Translations under genes and position numbers: made by a program
Notes under the pieces: generated by a model
What the model saw: only the letters and a program-made list of their open reading frames with translations
Told to the model about the DNA's origin: nothing
Databases searched by the model: none
Shown: one piece after another, positions 56,301-64,000 of the stretch
Layout: each line of letters opens with the position of its first letter
Position numbering within the stretch: the first letter of the stretch is position 1
Origin: JAAELZ01 sp965237485
GTDB lineage: Bacteria > Pseudomonadota > Gammaproteobacteria > Arenicellales > Poriferihabitantaceae
Reading direction: 5' to 3'
Assembly (NCBI GenBank): GCA_965237485.1
Contig: CBDEFQ010000006.1
Coordinates: 790,642 to 854,641, forward strand
DNA: 64,000 nucleotides

Positions 56301-59300
56301 AGTTATTATGCTGATGGCAGCCTGAAAAATAAGACGGTTGGGCAAGGAAATGCGCAAGCGGTTACCGAAGCTTACGAGTATGACAATTTCGGCCATATTG
56401 TTAAAACCACCATCAGTGCCTCGGATGTGGCTGACCGATTTTCATCAACAATTTACACCAGTGACGGTCGTTTTGTAGCCTCTACTAGCAATCAGTTGGG
56501 TCATACGGGCTATGTTGAATACCATCCCCATTTTGGACAAGTTACCCGCACTTTGAGCGTTAACGGTAACGAGACAATTAAGCTGTATGATGACCATGGC
56601 AGGATGATTAAAACGACCAATCTACGCAGCGAAGCCGACAGCGAGAGTGCGGTTGATGATGCCAAGAATGTAATCGTATTTAAGTCATGCTTGGGAGAAG
56701 CAACCTGCCCAACAAATGCGGCTTTTTTACTGGCGGTTATAGACAATGAAGGCGAATCGCCAGAAACGGTTTATTATGATAACCGTAACCGTGAGGTGCG
56801 TAAACAAACTCAAGGTTTTGATGGTACTTCGGTGTATGTCGATACGATATACGATAGCTTTGGCCGTAAGTGGAAAGCATCAAAGCCCTATTTTAAAGAT
56901 GACACACCGAAGTGGACGACGATTGAATATGATGTACTGGGTCGTAAATCAAAGATAATCTCATCAGAGGGTTATGAGACTAGCTATAGCTATTTTGCAG
57001 ATAGAACCGTTGTAACCAACCCGGTAGGGCAAAAATCAATTACTTGGAAGAACGGTGCAGGTAAACCCTTAAAAGTTGTTGATGAAGCAAATAAAGAAAT
57101 TAGGTATCAATATGATGCTGCGGGTAATTTACTCAAAACGATTGATGACCAAGGCAACGAAATTACGCTTAAGTATGATTATTTTGGTAGAAAAATAAAT
57201 CAATCCGATCCTGATTTAGGTGATTGGGAATATAAATACAATTCCTTAGGAGAATTAATTTGGCAAAAGGATGCGAAAGGCCAAATAGTCACCATGGAAT
57301 ATGATCTTTTAGGGCGTATTGTTAAGCGTACTGAACCAGAGGGGATCACTCAGTGGACATATGATACAGCTCTTAACGGGCTAGGAAAGCTGGCGCAAGT
57401 TTGGGATGGACAAGGCTACGTTCGCAGCCATAAATACGATAAACATGGCCGCTCTACTGATGTAACGACGACAATAGATGGTGAGAGCAATACCATTACC
57501 ACAGCCTTTATAGGCACAACTGATCGCGTAGATTATGTTAAGTATTCTTCGGGTTTAACGGTTCGTAAAACCTATAATGATTATGGGTTTCCCCTTGAGA
57601 TCCGTAGCAATGGCTTGGCTGAATATCAACGTTACTTGGACCAAATTGATAAAACCCAAGCGTTAGCTGCAACAGCACAACAACTGATTGATGATACGGA
57701 AGGTGAGCGAGCCACTTTATATACTGCTTACACAGCAAGTGATGGTGAGATAACGCGCTTAAATGGCCTAATTGAAGGGTATCAAGCAGATTACCAGTCT
57801 AGATTAGGTGGTTACCGCTCGGGTATACGTAAACAAAGCGAGCTTATTAGCAAAGCTAGGAAATACGCTAAAAAAGGGGATACCTGGCGAAAAACATCTG
57901 AAAAATGGAATAAGAAGGCGGAGGAATATGCGAAAAAAGCTAAAGACTTAGTTGATAACCCAGAGTACATCACTATTGTAGTTCCAGCTAGTGAAAATCG
58001 CCAAGGGATAGTGCCCTCGTATACCAAGAAAGTCCCAAAGTATTCCAAAAAGAAAAGGTATGCAATGGCTAATAGTTTGGCATGGGATGCGCAAGATGCT
58101 GCAAATAGAGCTAATTATTCCGCAGGGGAAGCCAACAGTGCTTATAAAAAAGCGCAATCTTACAATAAGTCTGCGCAAGCAAGGGCAAAGAGCACAAAGA
58201 AATATTACGATACAAAACTTAAACCGCTCATCGAGCTGGTTGAAGACGCTTCAGAAGAAGCGGGTGGCCATGTTACAACAGCCAATGAGAAAGCGAAGGC
58301 GATTGCAGCAATAGACCAACGCGTAAAAAAGGCGGTAGACCTGGCCCAAAATGCGTCTGAACAAGCCGATATAATACTTGAGTACTATACTGACCATAAG
58401 AGTGTATTACATTGGCGAGCAGAGGAAGCCGATGCCGAAGGTAAAGTACTTAAATTCATGCAGGGAAAGCATGTGACCACTGATGTAAGTTATAGCGACT
58501 ACTCAGGCAGGTTAAGCAGTGTTTATACCCATAGTGCTGTTGATCCAGTAGAAACACAAACCAGTGACACCTTTCCATCGGTGCTCGCTAGGGTGAATGG
58601 GTTTATCGGTCAGTTAAATAATGATAAGACCAGCAGTGCTTCTCATTTCGCGCAAGCCCAAGAAGATCAGGCAGCCGTACAAGAAGTGCTCGACACCTTA
58701 GACCCTAACGACCCTGGTTTATCACCCGCACTGAAATTAGCCACACAAGCGCAGATACAAGCCTTAACCATCAACTTTAATGTGCACAATGTTGATGCTC
58801 AAGTAAATCAACAAATTTACACAGTCGCTACTTCTACCTTGGCCAGCACACAACAATTGCTGGATACTTTTAGCCAAGTAGAAGCCAACACCAGTAATGT
58901 ATTGGTGCTATCCAGCAAGCTGCATAGTTTGATGGCGCGTTATAACCGCTCAGTGCGTGATAGCTATCAGGCGGCGAGTCAAGTACAAACCAACTTGATA
59001 GCCGATATGCAGGATGTCAGTCAGGTATCACCCGAGTATTTACAAGAGTATAAAGACCTAGGTGCTTATCACCAAAGCTTGGCAGATCAGCATGGTGCGC
59101 ATGCAGACAGTATCGTGGTTGACCCGAGTGAAACTGCTAATACAGACCCGTTTGCTTATGGTTATGCTTATGCATCACAACGACATAGACGTTTGTTTGG
59201 CCGTCATGCTGATGTCAGTCAAAAGCTTCGACGTTTAAATAAAGCGTTATATACCCCTTTACAGTTACTTAATGTGGCCGCAGCTGAGAAACACACATTG

Positions 59301-60920
59301 GCTGAACAAGGAACGTTAGCGTCACACTTTGAAGGGCACAGCGAAGCAGGTTTAGGCGAAAAAACAAGGCTTAGAGAGCTTGAGAAAGTTTATCGAGCGC
59401 GCGTGTTAGAAATTGCTGACTTAGATCAAAATGCTAGCGACGGTTTAACCAATAACGCTGATCGTAAACAGATATATGAATATCTGTCTCAAATTAATTC
59501 AGAGATGAGTGAAATGTATACCGATATGGGCGATCAGTCCTATTGGGATAACATGTATCTTAGTTTTACCAGTACGCTTACAGATAAAAGCTCGATCTAC
59601 AATCAGTTATCTATTAACCATGACAAGATTGCGAATAATAATGAGTTATTGGCGAACGAATCATCATCAGAGTTTGACCATGCCTTATTAGGCAATGACG
59701 GTGTTGTATTGAATGATTCTTATACATGGGATTCTATCGGTAACCTGGTTGAGCGCAATCACAGCACTAGCGGTGTGCTTGAAACCTTTGAGTACGATGA
59801 GTTAAATCGTCTAACGCGAAGTAGCATGAGCGGCACCGGCGTGGCTTTGTATGAGCTTGCAGGGCTTGAGACAACTACTTACGAGTATGATGCTTTAGGT
59901 AATATCACTTACAAATCAGATGTGGGGCATTATACCTATGGAGGGCATCAGTCCAACGGCCATGCGGGCCCACATGCGGTTACCCGCATAGACCAGGTTG
60001 GCCAAACCTCAATCAATTATCAGTATGATCATAACGGCAATATGACCTCTGGTGATGGACGTGCAATTCAATACGCTTCATACAATAAGCCCATTGCCAT
60101 TACCAAGGGCGACAGCGTTACAGGTTACTTCTACGGACCAGAACGCCAGTTAATCAAAGATACACAAGTGATTCCTAATGGATTGCGCACCACGGTGTAT
60201 TTTAGCGACGGTTATGAGAAAACATCGGACACCTATGGAACCACGAGTAAATACCATATATCGATTAACGGCGGCACCATTGCCGTTATTACAGACAAAC
60301 AAGACGCGGATATAAAAACCAATTATCTGCATCGAGATCATCTCAATTCCATTGTTGCAATCACAGATGAAAAAGGCTTTATCATTGAGCGTTTTCATTA
60401 TGATGCCTTTGGCAAACAGCTGACCTCAGTAGGCATTAGCACTAGCGATTTATCCAGTGATTTAGCCAACAATACGCTAGACCTTAATTTAACCGATCGA
60501 GGCTATACAGGTCATAAAATGCTAGCGGATTCAGAACTAATCCATATGCGAGGCCGTGTTTATGATCCTAAAATAGGGCGCTTTTTAAGCGCTGACCCAC
60601 ATATTCAGTTCGCGGGCAATCTGCAAAGCTATAACCGCTATAGTTATGTGTTGAATAATCCACTGGCGTATAACGATCCGAGTGGTTACTTTTTAAGCAG
60701 CTTGTTTAAATCGCTGAAGAAGCTATTTAAAAAGCTAGTCGCGGTAATAAAAAAGGTTATTAACGTCGTTAAAAAAGTCGTTAAGTTTATAAAGGAGAAT
60801 ATTAAAGTTATTGCGGTGGTCGTGGTGGCGGTGGTGGCGCCTTATGCGGCATCGGCAATTATGTCTTATGCGGGAGGTGCAACTGTTGCGGCGTCCATTG
60901 CTGGGGCGAGTTATGCCTGA
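53379..60920 (+). CDS. RHS/YD-repeat giant with SpvB and FG-GAP domains, cut by IS256 before its tip
   Basis: 2513 residues as present; 2790 when the IS256 and one 9-bp duplication are removed (residue count divides exactly by three). Signal peptide ends near ATYASQ. An SpvB/TcdB-like N-terminal domain (about 30-330) is followed by seven FG-GAP/VCBS calcium motifs (DxNxDGxxD, about 345-720). RHS/YD repeats fill about 920-1410 and 2110-2410, separated by two large helical inserts (about 1410-1675 and 1730-2105). The RHS core ends with RGYTGHKMLADSELIHMRGR and SADPHIQ. A hydrophobic, Gly-rich stretch at the end (KVIAVVVVAVVAPYAASAIM) continues in the fragment at 62302. The IS ends the frame with a TGA at 60918. 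Confidence 0.9.
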   Translation: MNNKYIAVIASFFASALFFGATYASQVGTTTGIFELTPGGQSSYSVGIEMPPGIQGVVPQVAITYNSTGGNGLLGIGANLSGLSSISRCGSTIEQDGAFKPVQYDQNDHFCMNGQRLVLISGQYGAAGSVYHTEIESFQRVTANGALGHIDAGVSPVSFTVESRGGSEVVYGANAAARLTDPISSAVTSWSISYLQDRNGNRIDYEYADYPTTVDGVSTKQSLPKAIHYGRNDSANVTGNLKVEFVYENRPDISRGYSRGQKHVATKRISNITTSVADDIVKDYRIAYELSPVSQQSRITTVTECAGNEDCLTPVTFSWHDYDEQWSQGDDLPEAILTTQGKLRGTYADVNNDGHVDWVTAYRNESGQELLSTYLNNAGQWSISNAYTPPSALYDYNLSADGLGISELVDINGDNLPDWVAAYQSSAGIVNRIWINTGSGWQLDITKTLPSLLSDISNADNPVMLSQLLDINGDQLPDLIASTSRADGSSVKQTWINKLNGWQLSTEYAPPIILTDYTAYTKGAVKGQTIDINGDGLVDIVSAYKSDNGNTVKQTWLNTGAGWQANTTFNLPVITTDYSKVTPESLANTIDINGDGLLDIIQAHILEGGTRLQRTWLNTGNGWLQNEELQAPAILWEKVGSINKTKGVIADLNNDGLPDFSLSYKTDTGQFVNRVWKNKGDGWIEQNDLIFPTAFIQDNSSEDSYARGILFDVNSDGQGDLIYSQGGSTSKVYLRGVGQRGYALPEAAWSFTDGLGASYVVEYKPTTYGDLYTPSTGSAYPNIDVSSPMVLVSAVESSDASGSLGRSDYQYFGKKVNLTGRGDLGFAKKVATDNRTLINLETQFSQQWPTIGSAISLRKVMPNGTVLFASDNRFAYKDLYAGKTIFPYQDQKQSQQYELDGAEISSGSQTTSFDNFGNPISTVNASTDLNGTTTRTTETTYQNDESSWLLGLVQSVMSTSNVPGSSPHIMTTGYSYYADGSLKNKTVGQGNAQAVTEAYEYDNFGHIVKTTISASDVADRFSSTIYTSDGRFVASTSNQLGHTGYVEYHPHFGQVTRTLSVNGNETIKLYDDHGRMIKTTNLRSEADSESAVDDAKNVIVFKSCLGEATCPTNAAFLLAVIDNEGESPETVYYDNRNREVRKQTQGFDGTSVYVDTIYDSFGRKWKASKPYFKDDTPKWTTIEYDVLGRKSKIISSEGYETSYSYFADRTVVTNPVGQKSITWKNGAGKPLKVVDEANKEIRYQYDAAGNLLKTIDDQGNEITLKYDYFGRKINQSDPDLGDWEYKYNSLGELIWQKDAKGQIVTMEYDLLGRIVKRTEPEGITQWTYDTALNGLGKLAQVWDGQGYVRSHKYDKHGRSTDVTTTIDGESNTITTAFIGTTDRVDYVKYSSGLTVRKTYNDYGFPLEIRSNGLAEYQRYLDQIDKTQALAATAQQLIDDTEGERATLYTAYTASDGEITRLNGLIEGYQADYQSRLGGYRSGIRKQSELISKARKYAKKGDTWRKTSEKWNKKAEEYAKKAKDLVDNPEYITIVVPASENRQGIVPSYTKKVPKYSKKKRYAMANSLAWDAQDAANRANYSAGEANSAYKKAQSYNKSAQARAKSTKKYYDTKLKPLIELVEDASEEAGGHVTTANEKAKAIAAIDQRVKKAVDLAQNASEQADIILEYYTDHKSVLHWRAEEADAEGKVLKFMQGKHVTTDVSYSDYSGRLSSVYTHSAVDPVETQTSDTFPSVLARVNGFIGQLNNDKTSSASHFAQAQEDQAAVQEVLDTLDPNDPGLSPALKLATQAQIQALTINFNVHNVDAQVNQQIYTVATSTLASTQQLLDTFSQVEANTSNVLVLSSKLHSLMARYNRSVRDSYQAASQVQTNLIADMQDVSQVSPEYLQEYKDLGAYHQSLADQHGAHADSIVVDPSETANTDPFAYGYAYASQRHRRLFGRHADVSQKLRRLNKALYTPLQLLNVAAAEKHTLAEQGTLASHFEGHSEAGLGEKTRLRELEKVYRARVLEIADLDQNASDGLTNNADRKQIYEYLSQINSEMSEMYTDMGDQSYWDNMYLSFTSTLTDKSSIYNQLSINHDKIANNNELLANESSSEFDHALLGNDGVVLNDSYTWDSIGNLVERNHSTSGVLETFEYDELNRLTRSSMSGTGVALYELAGLETTTYEYDALGNITYKSDVGHYTYGGHQSNGHAGPHAVTRIDQVGQTSINYQYDHNGNMTSGDGRAIQYASYNKPIAITKGDSVTGYFYGPERQLIKDTQVIPNGLRTTVYFSDGYEKTSDTYGTTSKYHISINGGTIAVITDKQDADIKTNYLHRDHLNSIVAITDEKGFIIERFHYDAFGKQLTSVGISTSDLSSDLANNTLDLNLTDRGYTGHKMLADSELIHMRGRVYDPKIGRFLSADPHIQFAGNLQSYNRYSYVLNNPLAYNDPSGYFLSSLFKSLKKLFKKLVAVIKKVINVVKKVVKFIKENIKVIAVVVVAVVAPYAASAIMSYAGGATVAASIAGASYA

Positions 60921-62301
60921 AAGTGGTGTATGGAGTAGTTGACTAAAAGCGGCGTATCGGGATGAGTTGAGTTTACAACAACTTAAACTTCCACAGACAT
61001 ACGCCACTATGAAACAGAATAAAATTATTTCCTTTGAAAAGCCAGAGCAAAGCATCGATCCGCTGCAAGAATTGATTCGCAATGGCGCTAGGCAACTCAT
61101 TCAAACCGCGGTCGAGAGTGAGTTATCTGAACTGCTGTATCGCAATTGTGACAAAGTCTCAGATTCAGGACACGCTGGTGTCGTTCGTAACGGCTATTTG
61201 CCAGAACGTGAACTGCAAACCGGGATCGGCCCAGTCAAAGTACGTATCCCCAAGGTGCGCTCCCGCACTGGAGTACCGATCACCTTTCGATCTGCTTTAG
61301 TGCCGCCGTATGTGCGTAAAACGAGAACACTAGAAGCGGCCTTGCCTTGGCTGTATCTCAAGGGTGTCAGCACTGGAGAAATGGGGGATGCACTGAGCGT
61401 GCTAGTGGGTCAATCAGCGACTGGGTTATCATCAAGCACAGTGAGTAAGCTCAAAGCAACGTGGTCTCAGGAGTACAAGGATTGGAATAGAGAAGGTTTA
61501 GATCGAGATCGATGGGTTTATCTATGGGCGGACGGGATACACAGCGGCCTGCGCGGCGATGAGGGCCGACTCTGTGCCTTAGTTGTCATCGGAGTGAATG
61601 AGCGCGGTCACAAGAAATTACTGGCGATTGAAGACGGTGAGCGAGAGTCTACGCAGAGTTGGCGAGAGGTGTTGTTGGCACTCAAGGAGCGAGGCCTGAA
61701 TCAACCAGAGCTGGGCATCGGTGATGGTGCTTTAGGCTTTTGGAATGCCCTGGAAGAAGTCTATCCTGGCACTAAACATCAACGGTGCTGGGTGCATAAA
61801 ACGGCCAACGTGCTGAACAAGCTGCCTAAATCGGTGCAGCCCAAAGCAAAAGCAGCTCTGCATAACATTTGGCAGGAAGAAACCAAAGAAGCGGCGCAAA
61901 GCGCCTATCAATTATTCATTAAAACCTATCAAGACAAGTATCCAAAAGCCACGCAGTGCTTGGAAAAAGATCGCGAAGAGTTAATGACGTTCTACTCGTT
62001 CCCTGCCAAGCACTGGATGAGCATACGTACTACGAATCCAATTGAATCAACATTCGCGACTATCCGACACCGTACCAAACGATGCAAGGGATGTCTTAGC
62101 CGTGATGGCATGTTAAGTATGATGTTCAAGCTGGGTCAGTGCGCAGAGAAAAAGTGGAACCGAATACGCGGGTTCGCCTATCTAGCAAAAGTGATTCAAG
62201 GGGTTCCATTTAAAGATGGAATAGAGCAAACTAATGACTACTCAGATCAAACCGAGGCCGCTTGAAGAAAATGCCTCATACACCAGATTCGGGCATAACT
62301 C
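60908..62301 (+). mobile_element. IS256-family element, copy F (1394 bp)
   Basis: Same termini. Target duplication 9 bp TGCTGGGGC at 60899-60907 and 62302-62310. It lies in the hydrophobic region between RHS shell and tip of the giant protein. Confidence 0.95.
61009..62265 (+). CDS. IS256-family transposase (copy F)
   Basis: 418 residues from ATG 61009; intact DDE residues. Tyr in place of Cys in the FIKTYQDKY segment is specific to this copy. Confidence 0.94.
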   Translation: MKQNKIISFEKPEQSIDPLQELIRNGARQLIQTAVESELSELLYRNCDKVSDSGHAGVVRNGYLPERELQTGIGPVKVRIPKVRSRTGVPITFRSALVPPYVRKTRTLEAALPWLYLKGVSTGEMGDALSVLVGQSATGLSSSTVSKLKATWSQEYKDWNREGLDRDRWVYLWADGIHSGLRGDEGRLCALVVIGVNERGHKKLLAIEDGERESTQSWREVLLALKERGLNQPELGIGDGALGFWNALEEVYPGTKHQRCWVHKTANVLNKLPKSVQPKAKAALHNIWQEETKEAAQSAYQLFIKTYQDKYPKATQCLEKDREELMTFYSFPAKHWMSIRTTNPIESTFATIRHRTKRCKGCLSRDGMLSMMFKLGQCAEKKWNRIRGFAYLAKVIQGVPFKDGIEQTNDYSDQTEAA

Positions 62302-63154
62302 TGCTGGGGCGACGGCAACTGGTTTAGGATTAGGTGGTGCTGCGTTAGCTGGGGCAATTGCGGGTGGCATGTCAGGCTTGATAATGACAGGTAGTTTAAA
62401 GGGCATGTTAAAAGGGGCGCTTATTGGTGGTTTGTCTGCGGGCATTGCGCATAAAATCGGAACAGCTTTTATTAATAGCAAGTTTAGTGTTGCTGGAAAG
62501 CTGTCAACAGCGGGTAAAGTATTGAAAACGGTAGCACATAGTACAGCCAGTGGTGTGATTAATAAACTGCAAGGCGGTAGTTTTGGTAAGGGCTTTGCTT
62601 CGGCGTTTATCTCTACGGGGGCTTATGCCTCAGAGCTGCTCGGTAATTCAGCATTTGCAGCTGGTGTTGTGGGTGGTATCTCAAGTAAGGTGGCTGGGGG
62701 TAACTTTGCTCAAGGGTTTGCTCAGAGTTATGCTACTGTTAAATATAATCATCATGCTGAGCATAAAAAGCATGCTCGATATGGCATAAATCGGCATGCG
62801 GGTCATGCGCATCATTCTAGTGAGGGCGGGAATCCTAATCCAGATGGAATTACGAGAGACCAAATGAGAAACGGACATGGTACTTGGGAAATAAATACCG
62901 CTGATAAATATCATCAGGTTGGAGTAGATCCTGACTTTCCAAATGAAAAATGGAATGATATAACTGGTCATGAAGAAGTATTTGATTATGAAGGTAACCC
63001 TGTTAGAGACCACAATGGCCCTACGTTTAATGTGCATCCTGGTAATTTAAATCCACTACATGTATTAGATATATTGGAGTGGAAAGTTAATGGCACAGGA
63101 TGGCCCGCTGATAAAACAGAGTCATCCGATCGTTGTATTATTGTAGGCTGTTGA
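62302..63154 (+). pseudogene. C-terminal tip of the RHS giant, separated by IS256 and fused to an IS-derived start
   Basis: Continues the frame of the giant (GATATGLGLGGAALAGAIAG, a Gly/Ala-rich membrane-like segment, then INKLQGGSFGKGFASAFIS). The final about 100 residues (GITRDQMRNGHGTWEIN, YHQVGVDPDFPNEKW, GHEEVFDYEGNPVRD, LDILEWKVNG) look like a compact tip domain. No catalytic motif is certain, but tips at this position of RHS proteins are often effector domains. The frame also opens at an ATG inside the IS (62234), giving a 306-residue product with 23 IS-derived residues. Confidence 0.8.
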
Positions 63155-63164
63155 TATAAACAAG

Positions 63165-63659
63165 ATGCAAAATAAGATTTCTGTGAGAATATTATTTCTA
63201 TTTATGGGGTGCTTTTTATTACAGGCATGTGATACTACAAACTATTACTACATGCTTAAAGATGGAAAAGAAGTAACTAGCTCAATGCTTTATAAGGATA
63301 AGAGCCTGATGTTGTTTCTTCGAGTGTACAATGGAAATATTTCTAGGTTAACAATTTCAACGCCGATGGAAAGTGGAATATCAAAGATTGAAGTAATAAA
63401 ATTTGAGCATTCTTTATTAGCAAATGAGGTGTCTTATGACTCCTCAATTATTGGAGATTTCGGGTTGGGAGTCGTTAAATTTCTTGATAATGGATCGGCT
63501 ACAATTACAAGTAAAATTGTTTTTGACGATCCACCTGAGCTTCTTAGTGAGTCAATATTGATTGAACTGTTAGTTGAAGGACGGATAGTAACTATTTCTA
63601 AAAAGTTTCATTTATTAAAGGGCTCTTATAACCAGTTCGAAGCGTTAATGAATTTGTAA
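63165..63659 (+). CDS. Lipoprotein following the RHS tip; candidate immunity or accessory protein
   Basis: 164 residues from ATG 63165, only 10 bp after the tip stop. Signal peptide with lipobox LLQAC at about residues 18-22 predicts a lipidated Cys. The mature part is beta-rich with no recognised family. Position directly after the RHS tip fits an immunity or anchoring role; this is inference. Confidence 0.6.
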   Translation: MQNKISVRILFLFMGCFLLQACDTTNYYYMLKDGKEVTSSMLYKDKSLMLFLRVYNGNISRLTISTPMESGISKIEVIKFEHSLLANEVSYDSSIIGDFGLGVVKFLDNGSATITSKIVFDDPPELLSESILIELLVEGRIVTISKKFHLLKGSYNQFEALMNL

Positions 63660-64000
63660 AACAAGAAACAAGTGGGAAGCCGGGGATCATGGGGTCGGCC
63701 AACTTGATGTGGTTTCCTGACGGTGAATCGCCCCATGTTGATCGGAGACTAATTCAGGCTCTTCTAACGGGGTTTTCGAAGCAGACCTTGCAAGCCGCCT
63801 TGCTAAAATACGCATTGAGCTTGTGTTGATTGATATTAATCAACTCGATCGGGTGCCTACTCAAGCAGAAATAGACTGTGTTATTGAACAAGGAGGAGCA
63901 GATGCATCCGATGCTCAGGTTTTGGCCTGTTTGAGCTAAAAAAGTTAATAAGGTCAGACTGATACTTCCACCCTTTAAGAGTGTTTTCGACTACTACAAA
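63660..64000. other. Remnant region at the window end
   Basis: A short plus-strand frame from about 63745 to TAA 63938-63940 reads FEADLASRLAKIRIELVLID and ends DASDAQVLACLS; upstream it is blocked by TGA. It is not recognised and may be a gene fragment. The segment 63957-63985 (GTCAGACTGATACTTCCACC) resembles text near mobile-element borders. No full gene is seen. Confidence 0.4.

Noticed and set aside
57800..58180. Minus-strand frames within the RHS helical insert
   Set aside because: They arise from Lys/Ala-rich codon bias on the other strand and lack start sites or family features.
1..64000. CRISPR arrays, rRNA, tRNA genes
   Set aside because: No spaced short repeats and no tRNA-like cloverleaf or rRNA segments were noticed on reading; a dedicated search was not possible.

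Overview
The window looks like a gammaproteobacterial chromosome (moderate GC; genes such as ttcA, dgkA, an AsmA-family protein, a dihydrolipoamide dehydrogenase with its own lipoyl domain, and a DUF3305/DUF3306-type formate dehydrogenase operon) undergoing a heavy insertion-sequence expansion. Six near-identical copies of one IS256-family element, two copies of one IS21 element (one holding a second, different IS21 element), two full copies and one partial copy of an IS3-family element, a second IS3-like element, and single IS1380-, IS66- and IS5-like elements take up roughly 40 percent of the sequence. Species cannot be named from the sequence alone.

Layout. 1-4286: end of a pyruvate dehydrogenase operon (E2, then E3/lpd whose lipoyl domain is broken by IS256 and by a 1-nt insertion, then the first 30 codons of an esterase). 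4287-9379: IS21-A with IS21-B nested inside its istA. 9380-16339: sulfatase 5' stub, DUF3108 protein, giant AsmA-family protein, IS3-like element, ttcA. 16442-20439: a LysR gene cut by IS256, and divergently a tandem pair of small related proteins resembling the CutA/Nif3-insert fold plus an exported protein. 20639-24128: IS1380 transposase beside a degenerate IS66. 24150-35322: M48 peptidase with a TerB-like tail, an alpha/beta hydrolase split by two insertions, GNAT, PNPOx-like and class I amidotransferase genes, a toxin-antitoxin pair with a nonsense mutation in the toxin, and the second IS21-A. 35323-39849: dgkA, a methyltransferase fragment, IS5-like and IS3 elements, a truncated ankyrin gene and an unknown gene. 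39876-48557: formate dehydrogenase operon on the minus strand (DUF3305, DUF3306, polyferredoxin, TorD-like chaperone, TAT-target peptide, catalytic, Fe-S and cytochrome b subunits). 48558-50120: IS256 and an IS5-like remnant marking a rearrangement.

50158-63659 holds the most unusual locus: a plus-strand run of exported proteins. These are two small proteins, a secreted protein with a phage-collar, HxH-rich fibre tip, a secreted protein with an F5/8C (discoidin) domain sharing its N-terminal domain with the collar protein, and an SpvB/FG-GAP/RHS giant (2790 residues when restored) with two helical inserts in its YD repeats and a C-terminal tip, followed by a lipoprotein. IS256 copy F has cut the giant exactly between the RHS shell and the tip. 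Once one target-site duplication is removed, most IS256 insertions restore perfect reading frames, so the disruptions are recent.
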